Assembly (NCBI GenBank): GCA_036377075.1
Contig: DASUZB010000059.1
Span: 1-27,325 of the forward strand
Length of the DNA: 27,325 nucleotides
Direction of reading: 5' to 3'
Source of the DNA: DASUZB01 sp036377075
GTDB taxonomy: Bacteria > Actinomycetota > CALGFH01
Shown: positions 13,104 to 20,232 of the stretch, in pieces
Layout of the letters: each line of letters begins with the position of its first letter
Position numbering within the stretch: position 1 is the first letter of the stretch
Program-made: the position numbers and the translations under genes
Notes under the pieces: model-generated
What the model saw: the letters and a program-made list of their open reading frames with translations, nothing else
What the model was told of the DNA's origin: nothing
The model's database searches: none

Positions 13104-14885
13104 CTACAGGTACTGTCCGGTGTTGACCTGCTCGATGGCGCGGCCGAGGTCCTTGGAGGCACCCCCGATGAGCGTGCGCACGTAGACGATGCGCTCGCCC
13201 TTCTTGCCAGAGATCCGCGCCCAGTCGTCCGGGTTGGTGGTGTTGGGCAGGTCCTCGTTCTCCTTGAACTCGTCGGTCACCGCGTCGAACAGGTCGGTCG
13301 GCTTGATGCCCTTCTCGTCAGTCTCCAGGAAGCGCTTGATCGCCATCTTCTTGGCCCGGGAGACGATGTTCTCGATCATCGCGCCGGAGTTGAAGTCCTT
13401 GAAGTACAGGACCTCCTTGTCGCCGTTGGCGTAGGTGACCTCCAGGAAGCGGTTCTCCTCCGCCTCGGAGTACATCCGGTCGACCGTCTCGGTGATCATC
13501 CGCAGCAGCGCCTGGTCGCGGTCGCCTTCCGCCTTGTCGAGGATGTCCTTGGCCAGCGGCAGGGAGGCGGTCAGGTACTTGGAGAAGATGTCCTTGGCGG
13601 CGGGGCCGTCCGGCCGCTCGATCTTGATCTTCACGTCCAGCCGGCCCGGGCGCAGGATCGCCGGGTCGATCATGTCCTCGCGGTTGGACGCGCCGATCAC
13701 GATCACGTTCTTGAGCTGCTCGACGCCGTCGATCTCGCTGAGCAGCTGCGGCACGATGGTGTTCTCGACGTCGGAGGAGACGCCCGAGCCGCGGGTGCGG
13801 AAGATCGAGTCCATCTCGTCGAAGAACACGATCACCGGGAAGCCCTCGCTGGACTTCTCCTTGGCCCGCTGGAAGATCAGCCGGATCTGCCGCTCGGTCT
13901 CCCCCACGTACTTGTTGAGCAGCTCGGGGCCCTTGATGTTGAGGAAGTAGCTGCGGCCCGACTCCTCCCCGGTCATCTCGGCCACCTGCTTGGCCAGGGA
14001 GTTGGCCACCGCCTTGGCGATCAGCGTCTTGCCGCAGCCGGGCGGGCCGTACAGCAGGATCCCCTTGGGCGGCTTGAGCTGGTGCTCGGCGAACAGGTCG
14101 GCGTGCAGGAAGGGCAGCTCGACCGCGTCGCGGATCTGGTCGATCTGGTTGGCGAGGCCGCCGATGTCCGCGTAGGAGATGTCCGGGACCTCCTCGAGGA
14201 TCAGCTCCTCCACCTCGGGCTTGGGCAGGTGCTCGAGGACGAAGCCGGAGCGGCCGTCGAGCAGCAGCGAGTCGCCGGCGCGCAGCTTGGAGTTGCGCAG
14301 CGGCTCGCCGATCTGGACCACGCGCTCCTCGTCGGCGTTGCCGATCACCAGCGCGCGGTCGACGCCGAGCATCTCCTTGAGCTGGACGACCTCGCCCTGG
14401 ACCTCGTAGGCGCACGCCTCGACCACGTTGAGCGCCTCGTTGAGCATCACTTCCTGGCCGGGCTGCAGCGACTTCGGGTCGATCTCGGGGTGGACGTTGA
14501 CGCGCAGCTTGCGCCCGCCGGTGGAGATGTCGATGGTGCCGTCCTCGTTGACCCCGAGGAAGACGCCGTAGCCGGACGGCGGCGCGGTGAGCTTCTCGAC
14601 CTCCTCCTTGAGGGCGACGATCTGCTCACGGGCCTCGCGCAGGGTGGCCGCCAGGCGCTCGTTCTGGGACAGCGCCTGGGCTAGCTGGCCCTTGGTCTCC
14701 AGCAGGCGCTCCTCCAGCACGCGGACCTGCCGCGGCGAGTCGTGCAGGCGGCGGCGGAGGAGGGCCGTCTCCTCCTCCAGGAACTGGATCTGGCGCCGCA
14801 GCTCGCTCGCCTCGATGGCCGGGTCGTTGCCCGGGTCGGGCTCCCGGCGCGCTCGTGGCTGCTTCGGGCGGTCGGCGTCCTTCAC
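13104..14885 (-). CDS. arc: Proteasome-associated AAA ATPase ARC/Mpa
   Basis: This hexameric unfoldase binds Pup, unfolds the tagged protein and feeds it to the 20S core. The 593-residue protein has an N-terminal coiled coil (about 25-100, which binds Pup), two OB-type domains (about 105-225), and one AAA module with Walker A GPPGCGKT (280-287), Walker B VIVFFDEMDS (351-360) and a sensor/arginine-finger region (IVIGASNREDMIDPAILRPGRLD). The C-terminus GQYL carries the penultimate Tyr used to dock on the alpha ring. GTG 14885 has AAGGGGG upstream. The first 25 residues are charged and Pro-rich. A 248-bp gap with a promoter-like site precedes it. Confidence 0.96.
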   Translation of the reverse strand: MKDADRPKQPRARREPDPGNDPAIEASELRRQIQFLEEETALLRRRLHDSPRQVRVLEERLLETKGQLAQALSQNERLAATLREAREQIVALKEEVEKLTAPPSGYGVFLGVNEDGTIDISTGGRKLRVNVHPEIDPKSLQPGQEVMLNEALNVVEACAYEVQGEVVQLKEMLGVDRALVIGNADEERVVQIGEPLRNSKLRAGDSLLLDGRSGFVLEHLPKPEVEELILEEVPDISYADIGGLANQIDQIRDAVELPFLHADLFAEHQLKPPKGILLYGPPGCGKTLIAKAVANSLAKQVAEMTGEESGRSYFLNIKGPELLNKYVGETERQIRLIFQRAKEKSSEGFPVIVFFDEMDSIFRTRGSGVSSDVENTIVPQLLSEIDGVEQLKNVIVIGASNREDMIDPAILRPGRLDVKIKIERPDGPAAKDIFSKYLTASLPLAKDILDKAEGDRDQALLRMITETVDRMYSEAEENRFLEVTYANGDKEVLYFKDFNSGAMIENIVSRAKKMAIKRFLETDEKGIKPTDLFDAVTDEFKENEDLPNTTNPDDWARISGKKGERIVYVRTLIGGASKDLGRAIEQVNTGQYL

Positions 14886-15086
14886 CTTGCGTCCCCCTTG
14901 CGCGGTGGCGGGAAAGTCGGTGCTCGGGTTGGCCGCGGTGTGCCTACGAAGCTAACGCGGTCTCAACCGTATCGGTCATCCCACCGTCGTTCTTGTGACC
15001 TGATGTGTACCGTTCCTCGGGCCGAATCGAAACGTGGCCGCTTCGGGGCGCCGCCGCTCCGGGCCGGTCGCGCGCGGCGTGCGCCC

Positions 15087-15109
15087 ATGCTACCGGTCCT
15101 CGCGGACAA
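15087..15109 (-). promoter_or_regulatory. RecA-NDp-like (PafBC-type) promoter upstream of arc
   Basis: On the minus strand TTGTCCGCG (15109-15101), eight bases, then TAGCAT (15092-15087). The actinobacterial LexA-independent damage promoter is TTGTCRGTG-N8-TAnnnT, so spacing and -10 fit and 7 of 9 upstream bases match. Transcription would start near 15080, leaving a leader of about 195 nt before arc. It lies in the 248-bp trmI-arc gap, where I see no other clear signal. Confidence 0.4.
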
Positions 15110-15133
15110 CGGAAGGGGGTCAGTTGGAACGCT

Positions 15134-16030
15134 TCAGTGGATCGCCGGCGGGGCCGGCCAGGGCGCCGCGACCCGCCGGCTGACCACCAGAAACCCGGTG
15201 TGGCCGACGATCCGGTGCTGGGGGCGGACCGCCAGCCCGTCGACGTGCCAGGGGCGGATGATCGCCTCGGAGGTCTCGGTGAGGCCGAAGTTTCCGCTCG
15301 CCTCGAGCGCCTCGACCGTCCGCATGACCTGCGGGACCGTGGCGACGAACGCGGCCAGCACGCCGCCGGGGACCAGCGCGGCGGCGGCACCGGGGACCAC
15401 CAGCCAGGGCTCGAGCAGGTCGAGGCAGATCCGGTCGAGCGGCCCGAGCTCGCCAAGCCCGTCGACCACGTCGCCCTCGCGCAGCTCCCAGCCATCCGGG
15501 ACCTTGCCGAACCAGGCCTCCACGTTGCGCCTGGCCTGGGCGGCGAACTCGGGCCGCAGCTCGAACGAGACCAGCCGCCCCTCCGGGCCGAGGGCCTGCA
15601 GCAGGGCGATCGAGAGCGCGCCCGAGCCGGCGCCGGCCTCCGCCACCACCTGGCCCGGCCGCACGTCCGCGGCGAGCACCATCAGGGCGATCACCCGCGG
15701 GTAGATGACCTGGGCGCCGCGGGGCATCTTGACCACCCAGTCGGCGAAGGTGGGCCGCAGGGCCAGCAGCCGCTGGCCCTGGTCGGTCTGGACCACCTCG
15801 CCCTCGGGCGCGCCGATGAGCTGGTCGTGCGCCAGCCGCCCCTTGTGGGTGTGGAAGCTGCCGCCACGCGCCAGCGTCACCAGGTAGCGGCGGCCCTTGA
15901 GGTCCTGCAGCAGCACCCGCTCGCCGGCCTCCAGCGGCCGCCCGGCCGCCGGCCGGCGCAGGCTGGCGCGCTCCGGCCGTTCAGCCCCACCCTCGGGGGC
16001 CTGCTCGCCCGGCTCGGCGCCCTCGCTCAC
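15134..16030 (-). CDS. trmI: tRNA (adenine-58-N1)-methyltransferase TrmI
   Basis: TrmI methylates A58 of tRNA with SAM as donor and works as a tetramer. The 298-residue protein has the N-terminal beta domain (VLLQDLKGRRYLVTLARGGSFHTHKGRLAHDQLIG) and a Rossmann methyltransferase core with motif I VVAEAGAGSGALSIAL. RNVEAWFG and ICLDLLEPWLVVP follow, and the C-terminus has VRPQHRIVGHTGFLVVSRR. The GTG at 16030 overlaps the ttuA-like stop (GTGA); the frame is open further upstream but that part is antisense-free shadow of ttuA. Residues 15-23 (GAERPERAS), in an N-terminal extension absent from mycobacterial TrmI, come from the 29-bp repeat. Position upstream of arc matches mycobacterial gene order. 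Confidence 0.93.
   Translation of the reverse strand: MSEGAEPGEQAPEGGAERPERASLRRPAAGRPLEAGERVLLQDLKGRRYLVTLARGGSFHTHKGRLAHDQLIGAPEGEVVQTDQGQRLLALRPTFADWVVKMPRGAQVIYPRVIALMVLAADVRPGQVVAEAGAGSGALSIALLQALGPEGRLVSFELRPEFAAQARRNVEAWFGKVPDGWELREGDVVDGLGELGPLDRICLDLLEPWLVVPGAAAALVPGGVLAAFVATVPQVMRTVEALEASGNFGLTETSEAIIRPWHVDGLAVRPQHRIVGHTGFLVVSRRVAAPWPAPPAIH
15961..15989. repeat. 29-bp palindromic repeat, copy in trmI
   Basis: It matches 16650-16678 at 26 of 29 bases, in the same orientation and codon phase. Arms GGCTG and CAGCC pair. It encodes GAERPERAS in the variable N-terminal tail of TrmI. The flanking bases of the two copies are unrelated. Confidence 0.7.
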
Positions 16031-17055
16031 CGGGCGGAGCCTCCGCCGACCACCGGCAGGGCGCGCCTTGCGGCCGGGCTGGTCGGCGGGCCGGCCCCGG
16101 CCTCGCCGACCAGGCGGGCGCGGGTGCGGCAGAAGGCGCACACCGGCGCCTCGGACGGGTCGCCGGGGGCCTGGGTGACCATGCCGCAGCGCGAGCACTC
16201 CGCCAGCTCGGCGACGTCGGCCGCGCGCAGCATGCTGGCGGCCCGGTCGAGGTAGCCGAACAGGAAGGTGTGCTTGGTGCCGGGCGACGCCTCCTCCATC
16301 TGGTTGAGCGTCTCCTTGTGGCGCATCTGGGTGTTGCCGCCGACCAGCGGGCACTCCTCCACCACGTAGTCGATGCCCTTGAGCACGCAGTAGGCGGCGC
16401 TCTCGCGCTCGGCCACCCGGTACAGCGGCTTGACCTTCTTGACCAGCCCGGGCCGGGTCGCCTCCAGCACCGGGAACTGCCGCGCCATCGAGGCGGTGTC
16501 CCAGCGCAGCGTGTTGGCGAACAGCACCGCCGCCTCGTCGTCGAGGTTGTGGCCGGTGGCGACCACGTCGTAGCCGCCCTCGAGGGCGGCGCGGTTGAAG
16601 ACGTAGCGCTTGGACAGCCCGCAGACCGCGCAGGAGGACCGCCCACCTGGGCTGGCGCGCTTCAGCCGTCCAGCCCCAGCGGCCTCCGGGATGGTGTAGC
16701 CCTGCTCGGTCGCCAGGTCGTGGACGACCAGCTTGGCCCCGCGGGCGTCGGCGAACGCCTGGCAGAGGTCCTTGGAGCGGTCGGAGTAGGCGCCGATGCC
16801 AAGGCCCAGGTACAGCCCGTCGACCTGGTAGCCGAGGTCGAGCAGCAGGTCCCAGAGGGCCAGGGAGTCCTTCCCGCCCGAGACCGCCACCAGCACCCGG
16901 TCCGCGGGGCCGAGCATGCGGTGCTTGGCGATCGCCCGGGTCACCTGCTGGCGCACGTAGTGGAAGAAGCAGTCGCGGCAGAAGGCGGCGTTGTGCCGGC
17001 GGACCTCGATGACCACCTTGCCGCGGCAGCGCTTGCAGCGCATCGGCACGGTCAT
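16027..17055 (-). CDS. ttuA: TtuA-like tRNA 2-thiolation enzyme (PP-loop, Fe-S)
   Basis: TtuA-family enzymes activate tRNA uridine with ATP and insert sulfur; in Thermus the product is 2-thioribothymidine at position 54. The 342-residue protein has an N-terminal zinc finger (Cys7, 10, 26, 29), PP-loop SGGKDS (59-64), GHNLDDEA (168-175), three cysteines at the Fe-S cluster places (Cys142, 145 in SCAVCGLSKRY, and Cys235 in EECP) and a C-terminal zinc finger (CSRCG, CAFC). Spacing of the cluster cysteines matches TtuA closely. The ATG at 17055 overlaps the upstream carrier's stop (ATGA), with GGAGGAGG directly before it. Residues 127-135 derive from the 29-bp repeat. The related TtcA/Ncs6 thiolases are less likely given the neighbours. 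Confidence 0.85.
   Translation of the reverse strand: MTVPMRCKRCRGKVVIEVRRHNAAFCRDCFFHYVRQQVTRAIAKHRMLGPADRVLVAVSGGKDSLALWDLLLDLGYQVDGLYLGLGIGAYSDRSKDLCQAFADARGAKLVVHDLATEQGYTIPEAAGAGRLKRASPGGRSSCAVCGLSKRYVFNRAALEGGYDVVATGHNLDDEAAVLFANTLRWDTASMARQFPVLEATRPGLVKKVKPLYRVAERESAAYCVLKGIDYVVEECPLVGGNTQMRHKETLNQMEEASPGTKHTFLFGYLDRAASMLRAADVAELAECSRCGMVTQAPGDPSEAPVCAFCRTRARLVGEAGAGPPTSPAARRALPVVGGGSAR
16650..16678. repeat. 29-bp palindromic repeat, copy in ttuA
   Basis: It is the partner of 15961-15989. Arms GGGCTGG (from 16649) and CCAGCCC can pair around a 14-base loop. It encodes GAGRLKRAS, seven residues ahead of the Fe-S CxxC, in a loop region of the enzyme. Confidence 0.7.
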
Positions 17056-17273
17056 CCTCCTCCGGAGATGGCGAAGCGGACCTCCACGCGGTCGCCGTCG
17101 CGCAGCTCGTCGCCGCCGGTCAGCAGCTCACCGTCGCGGATCACCAGCACCGCCCCGGGCAGCACCTCGAGCCGGGCGAGCAGGTCGCTCACGCGCCGCA
17201 CGTCGGACACCTCCACGGTGCGGTCGGGTGGGCGCAGTCGCGCGGTGACGAGCACTCCCCAAGGGTATCGCAC
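17052..17273 (-). CDS. ttuB: Ubiquitin-like sulfur carrier (TtuB/MoaD/ThiS type)
   Basis: This 73-residue protein has the beta-grasp pattern of small sulfur carriers: a first strand pair (LVTARLRPPDRTVEV), a helix (RRVSDLLARLEV), LPGAVLVIRDGELL, DELRDGDRVEVRFAI and a C-terminal Gly-Gly-Gly. In Thermus, TtuB carries sulfur as a C-terminal thiocarboxylate to TtuA. It overlaps the ttuA-like gene in an ATGA motif, which favours TtuB over MoaD or ThiS. The chain ends GGG instead of the usual GG. Start is uncertain: GTG 17273 lies only 2 nt after GGAGG, and GTG 17255 would give a more typical first strand. Confidence 0.75.
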   Translation of the reverse strand: MRYPWGVLVTARLRPPDRTVEVSDVRRVSDLLARLEVLPGAVLVIRDGELLTGGDELRDGDRVEVRFAISGGG

Positions 17274-17329
17274 AGCCTCCGTACCCTCGGCACCGATGAT
17301 CCCGCGAGGCGACCGGGATTACCCGAGGA

Positions 17330-19318
17330 TCACGGCGAACCGGCGTGGGGCCCGAACAGGGATCCCGCCAAGGGACCCGATGGGGGGGCTTCCGGGGGGG
17401 AGCTGCCTTCGGGCTCCCCCCCGGATGGATGACCTCCCTCACCCCGCTTGGCGGCGTACATGGCGGCGTCGGCGCGGCGCAGGAGGCGGTCGGGGTCGCC
17501 GTCGTCGCCCCGCTCGGCGGTTGCCACGCCGACGCTGGCGGCCAGCGGGAGCAGGTGCCGCTCCACCGCGATCGGATCGGCGAACGCGCCGAGCACCCGG
17601 CCGGCGACCGCCTCGCCGCGGCCGGGCTCGGCGCCGTCGAGCAGCACCGCGAACTCGTCGCCGCCGAGGCGCGCGACCAGGTCGGGCGGGCGCACGCAGC
17701 CGAGCAGCCGCTTGGCGACCGCGACCAGCACCTGGTCGCCGACGGCGTGCCCGAAGTGGTCGTTGACCTGCTTGAAGCCGTCCAGGTCGAGCAGCAGGAC
17801 GCAGGCCGAGAGGTGCTCCTCCAGGGCGCGGCGCAGCCGCTGGTCGAACAGCGAGCGGTTGGCCAGGCCGGTGAGGTGGTCGTGGCTGGCCTGGTGGCGC
17901 AGGCGGTCCTGGAACTCCCGCGCGGTGGTGACGTCCCTGGCGTTGGTCACGATCCCGGCGACGCTCGGGTCGTGCAGCAGGTTGGTGCTGACCGCCTCCA
18001 GCCAGCGCCAGCCGCCGTTGGCGTGGGCGACGCGGGCCTGGTAGGCGACGGTCCCGCCGGGGCTGTAGGCCAGCCCGGCGGTGTTCTGGCGGACCTCCTC
18101 CCGGTCGTCGGGGTGGATCAGCTCGACCGGCCGCCGGCCCAGCCAGCCCTCCGGCGCGTGGCCGAGGACCTGGGCGATCGCCGGGCTGACGTAGGTGAGC
18201 GCCCCGTCGGCGTCGGTGACCATGATGATGTCGGCGGAGTGCTGCACCAGCGAGCGGAAGCGCCGCTCCTGCCGTCCCAGCTCGGCGAGGCTCGCGTCGA
18301 GTCTGACCAGCAGCCTGGCGTTGTCCCGCAGCGCGGTGACCTGCCGCGCCATCACCAGCACGACCAGCCCCACCACCCCGCCGAGCACCACCTGGCCGCT
18401 CACGTCCAGCCTGGCCGGGGCGTAGCGCAGCAGCAGGCCGATCGTCGCCGCCACCGACAGGTACGGCAGCAGGCTGTAGGGCCGGTGCGGCCGCGGCGTC
18501 CAGGCCGGCGCCGGCGCGGACCGTGGCAGGCGCCGCTGCCGCTCGGCGGCGCACACCAGCATCAGGTCGAGCGGGATCATGGCGGCGAGCCCGAGGTGCT
18601 GCAGGGCGCCGGCCAGCGGCACCGCCCGTACCACCGCCAGCGGCACGGTGAACACCACCAGCAGGCCGAGGTACCGCTGCACGGTGCGGTCGAACAGCAT
18701 CTGGCCGGCGAGCGCCACCTTGAAGGCGATCAGCACGCACAGCCCCATCGCGACCACCAGCATCAGCACCATCGCCAGCGAGGGGATGCCGCTGCCGCGC
18801 TCGGCCACCCTCGGGCCGCCCAGCAGGTACCAGCCGAACACCGCGGTGGACAGCACCACCGTGCCGGCGTCGAGGCCGAGCCGCAGCCACTCGCCCGGCG
18901 GGCGCCGCGGCACCGGCACCCGCAGGATCGACCACATCGCGGTGCTGACCGAGGCGAGGAACAGCAGGTTGGCGGGGAGCGGCGTGCCCAGCACGGAGAG
19001 GTGGCCGGCGCGCAGCCCGTGGCCCACCTCGACCAGGAAGCCGAGCATGCTGAGGAACTCGGTGACGGCGGCGCGCCGCCAGAAGCGCCTGGCCGCGGCG
19101 GGAAGCTCGGGCACCGCGGCGGCACGCCGGCACACCAGCGCGGTCGCGGCGGCCAGCAGGCCGGCGAAGCCGAGGTCGACGGCGAAGCCGCCGGCCCCGC
19201 GCAGGAGCGCGACCGCCAGCCAGGCGGCGTTCGCCGAAGCGGCAGCGGCCCACCAGCGCAGCGGGTCCAGCCACGGCCGGCCTCGCCCGGCCGGCGGCGG
19301 CTCCGTCGTCGTCTCCAC
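17330..19318 (-). CDS. Membrane PAS-GGDEF diguanylate cyclase
   Basis: It should make cyclic di-GMP from GTP at the membrane. The 662-residue protein has about eight to nine hydrophobic segments in its first 330 residues, then a short coiled linker and a PAS domain (FRSLVQHSADIIMVTDADGALTYVSPAI, with a PAC part). The GGDEF domain follows: HDHLTGLANRSLFDQRL, LLDLDGFKQVNDHFGHAVGDQVL, RLGGDEFAVLLDG, ADAAMYAAKRGEGG. The catalytic GGDEF is intact and the RPPD five residues before it fits the inhibitory I-site. The last 40 residues are a Gly/Pro/Ser tail encoded partly by a strong hairpin. GTG 19318 has GGAGGGG upstream and fits better than an earlier start. No EAL domain is present. Confidence 0.9.
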   Translation of the reverse strand: METTTEPPPAGRGRPWLDPLRWWAAAASANAAWLAVALLRGAGGFAVDLGFAGLLAAATALVCRRAAAVPELPAAARRFWRRAAVTEFLSMLGFLVEVGHGLRAGHLSVLGTPLPANLLFLASVSTAMWSILRVPVPRRPPGEWLRLGLDAGTVVLSTAVFGWYLLGGPRVAERGSGIPSLAMVLMLVVAMGLCVLIAFKVALAGQMLFDRTVQRYLGLLVVFTVPLAVVRAVPLAGALQHLGLAAMIPLDLMLVCAAERQRRLPRSAPAPAWTPRPHRPYSLLPYLSVAATIGLLLRYAPARLDVSGQVVLGGVVGLVVLVMARQVTALRDNARLLVRLDASLAELGRQERRFRSLVQHSADIIMVTDADGALTYVSPAIAQVLGHAPEGWLGRRPVELIHPDDREEVRQNTAGLAYSPGGTVAYQARVAHANGGWRWLEAVSTNLLHDPSVAGIVTNARDVTTAREFQDRLRHQASHDHLTGLANRSLFDQRLRRALEEHLSACVLLLDLDGFKQVNDHFGHAVGDQVLVAVAKRLLGCVRPPDLVARLGGDEFAVLLDGAEPGRGEAVAGRVLGAFADPIAVERHLLPLAASVGVATAERGDDGDPDRLLRRADAAMYAAKRGEGGHPSGGEPEGSSPPEAPPSGPLAGSLFGPHAGSP
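17391..17425 (-). terminator. Strong hairpin in the 3' end of the GGDEF gene
   Basis: TCCGGGGGGGAGC (17391-17403) and GCTCCCCCCCGGA (17413-17425) form a perfect 13-bp stem with a 9-base loop. It lies 60-95 bases before the GGDEF stop and about 120 bases before the sulfur-carrier gene. It has no U tract. It might separate the signalling genes from the ttuB-ttuA-trmI unit. Confidence 0.4.
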
Positions 19319-19424
19319 GCGCTCCCCTCCCGGTCCGCCGTGCCCCGCACGGGCGCGGCGGCGGACCAACTCGCTCAGGGGTTGATTCGGCCGCGTGGCG
19401 GCGGTGTTGAGGGATGGCGCCGAG

Positions 19425-20138
19425 TCAGTCCCGGGTCGCGGCGGCCGCGGCGTGGGCGGCGCGCTCGCCCTCCACCGAGGCGCGGTACAGCACCAGGCCG
19501 AGCGCGACCTGGATCAGGTAGCGGGGGGCGTGGGCCAGCACGGTGGCGGCGGCCCCGCCGCCGGCCAGCAGCACCGCCAGGCCGCGGCCGATCCAGGCGG
19601 TCACGCGGGTGGCGAGCACGCGGCGGCCGGTCCAGCGCCACACCGCCGCCCGGGCGATGCGGCCGCCGTCGAGCGGGAACCCTGGCAGCAGGTTGAACAG
19701 CGCCAGGGTGAGGTTGCCGGCGGCCAGCAGCCAGGCGAGCTCGCCCGCCCAGCCGTCGAGCAGCTGGGCGCCGAGGCCGGCGAGGCCGGCGAGCAGCACC
19801 GAGGCGAGCGGCCCGGCCGCCGCCATCAGCACCTCGCCGCCCGGGTCGGCCGGCTCGCTGGTGATGCGGGCCGCGCCGCCGAACACGTACAGGCTGACGT
19901 CGGCGGTGTGCACCCCGAGGACCCGCGCCGCCAGGGCGTGGGCCAGCTCGTGGGCCAGCACCGAGCCGAAGAAGGCGATGCTGAAGGTGAGCGACAGCGC
20001 CGCGGCGGCCAGCCCGGTGGCTCCGGGCGCCCAGAGGTCGATGCTGGCGAAGGTGAACAGCGGCACGGCCGCGAACCAGGACAGGTGCAGGCGGATCGGG
20101 ATGCCCGCCACCTGCCCGACGTCGAGGTACCGCGGCAC
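19425..20138 (-). CDS. Site-2 protease family (M50) membrane metalloprotease
   Basis: Intramembrane zinc proteases of this family cut transmembrane segments of regulators such as anti-sigma factors. The 237-residue protein shows GIPIRLHLSWF (typical first helix), the zinc motif HELAH in FFGSVLAHELAHALAARVLG, VFGGAARI, and the third-ligand motif NLLPGFPLDGGRI. There are about six membrane segments. It lacks a PDZ or CBS domain, so it is a short Rv0359/YwhC-like type. GTG 20138 is the best start, although the ribosome-binding site is poor. It lies between two cyclic-di-GMP genes on the same strand; its target is unknown. Confidence 0.9.
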   Translation of the reverse strand: MPRYLDVGQVAGIPIRLHLSWFAAVPLFTFASIDLWAPGATGLAAAALSLTFSIAFFGSVLAHELAHALAARVLGVHTADVSLYVFGGAARITSEPADPGGEVLMAAAGPLASVLLAGLAGLGAQLLDGWAGELAWLLAAGNLTLALFNLLPGFPLDGGRIARAAVWRWTGRRVLATRVTAWIGRGLAVLLAGGGAAATVLAHAPRYLIQVALGLVLYRASVEGERAAHAAAAATRD

Positions 20139-20174
20139 CGGCGGCTACCGGGCGAGGCGAGGCCGTGCGGGCAT

Positions 20175-20205
20175 GCGGCCCCTTCGCGGTCGGGGACAGG
20201 GCCGC
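20175..20205. terminator. Possible hairpin between GGDEF-EAL and M50 genes
   Basis: GCGGCCC (20175-20181) and GGGCCGC (20199-20205) pair with a 17-base loop in the 94-bp gap. No T run. Weak evidence. Confidence 0.25.
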
Positions 20206-20232
20206 TCCAGGGTATGCCAACTCCGCCGCCCG

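Noticed and set aside
11556..14684. Very long open plus-strand frame across dop and arc
   Set aside because: It is antisense to two well-conserved genes; its composition (repeated Val-Leu-Asp-Gly) is that of a mirror frame in GC-rich DNA.
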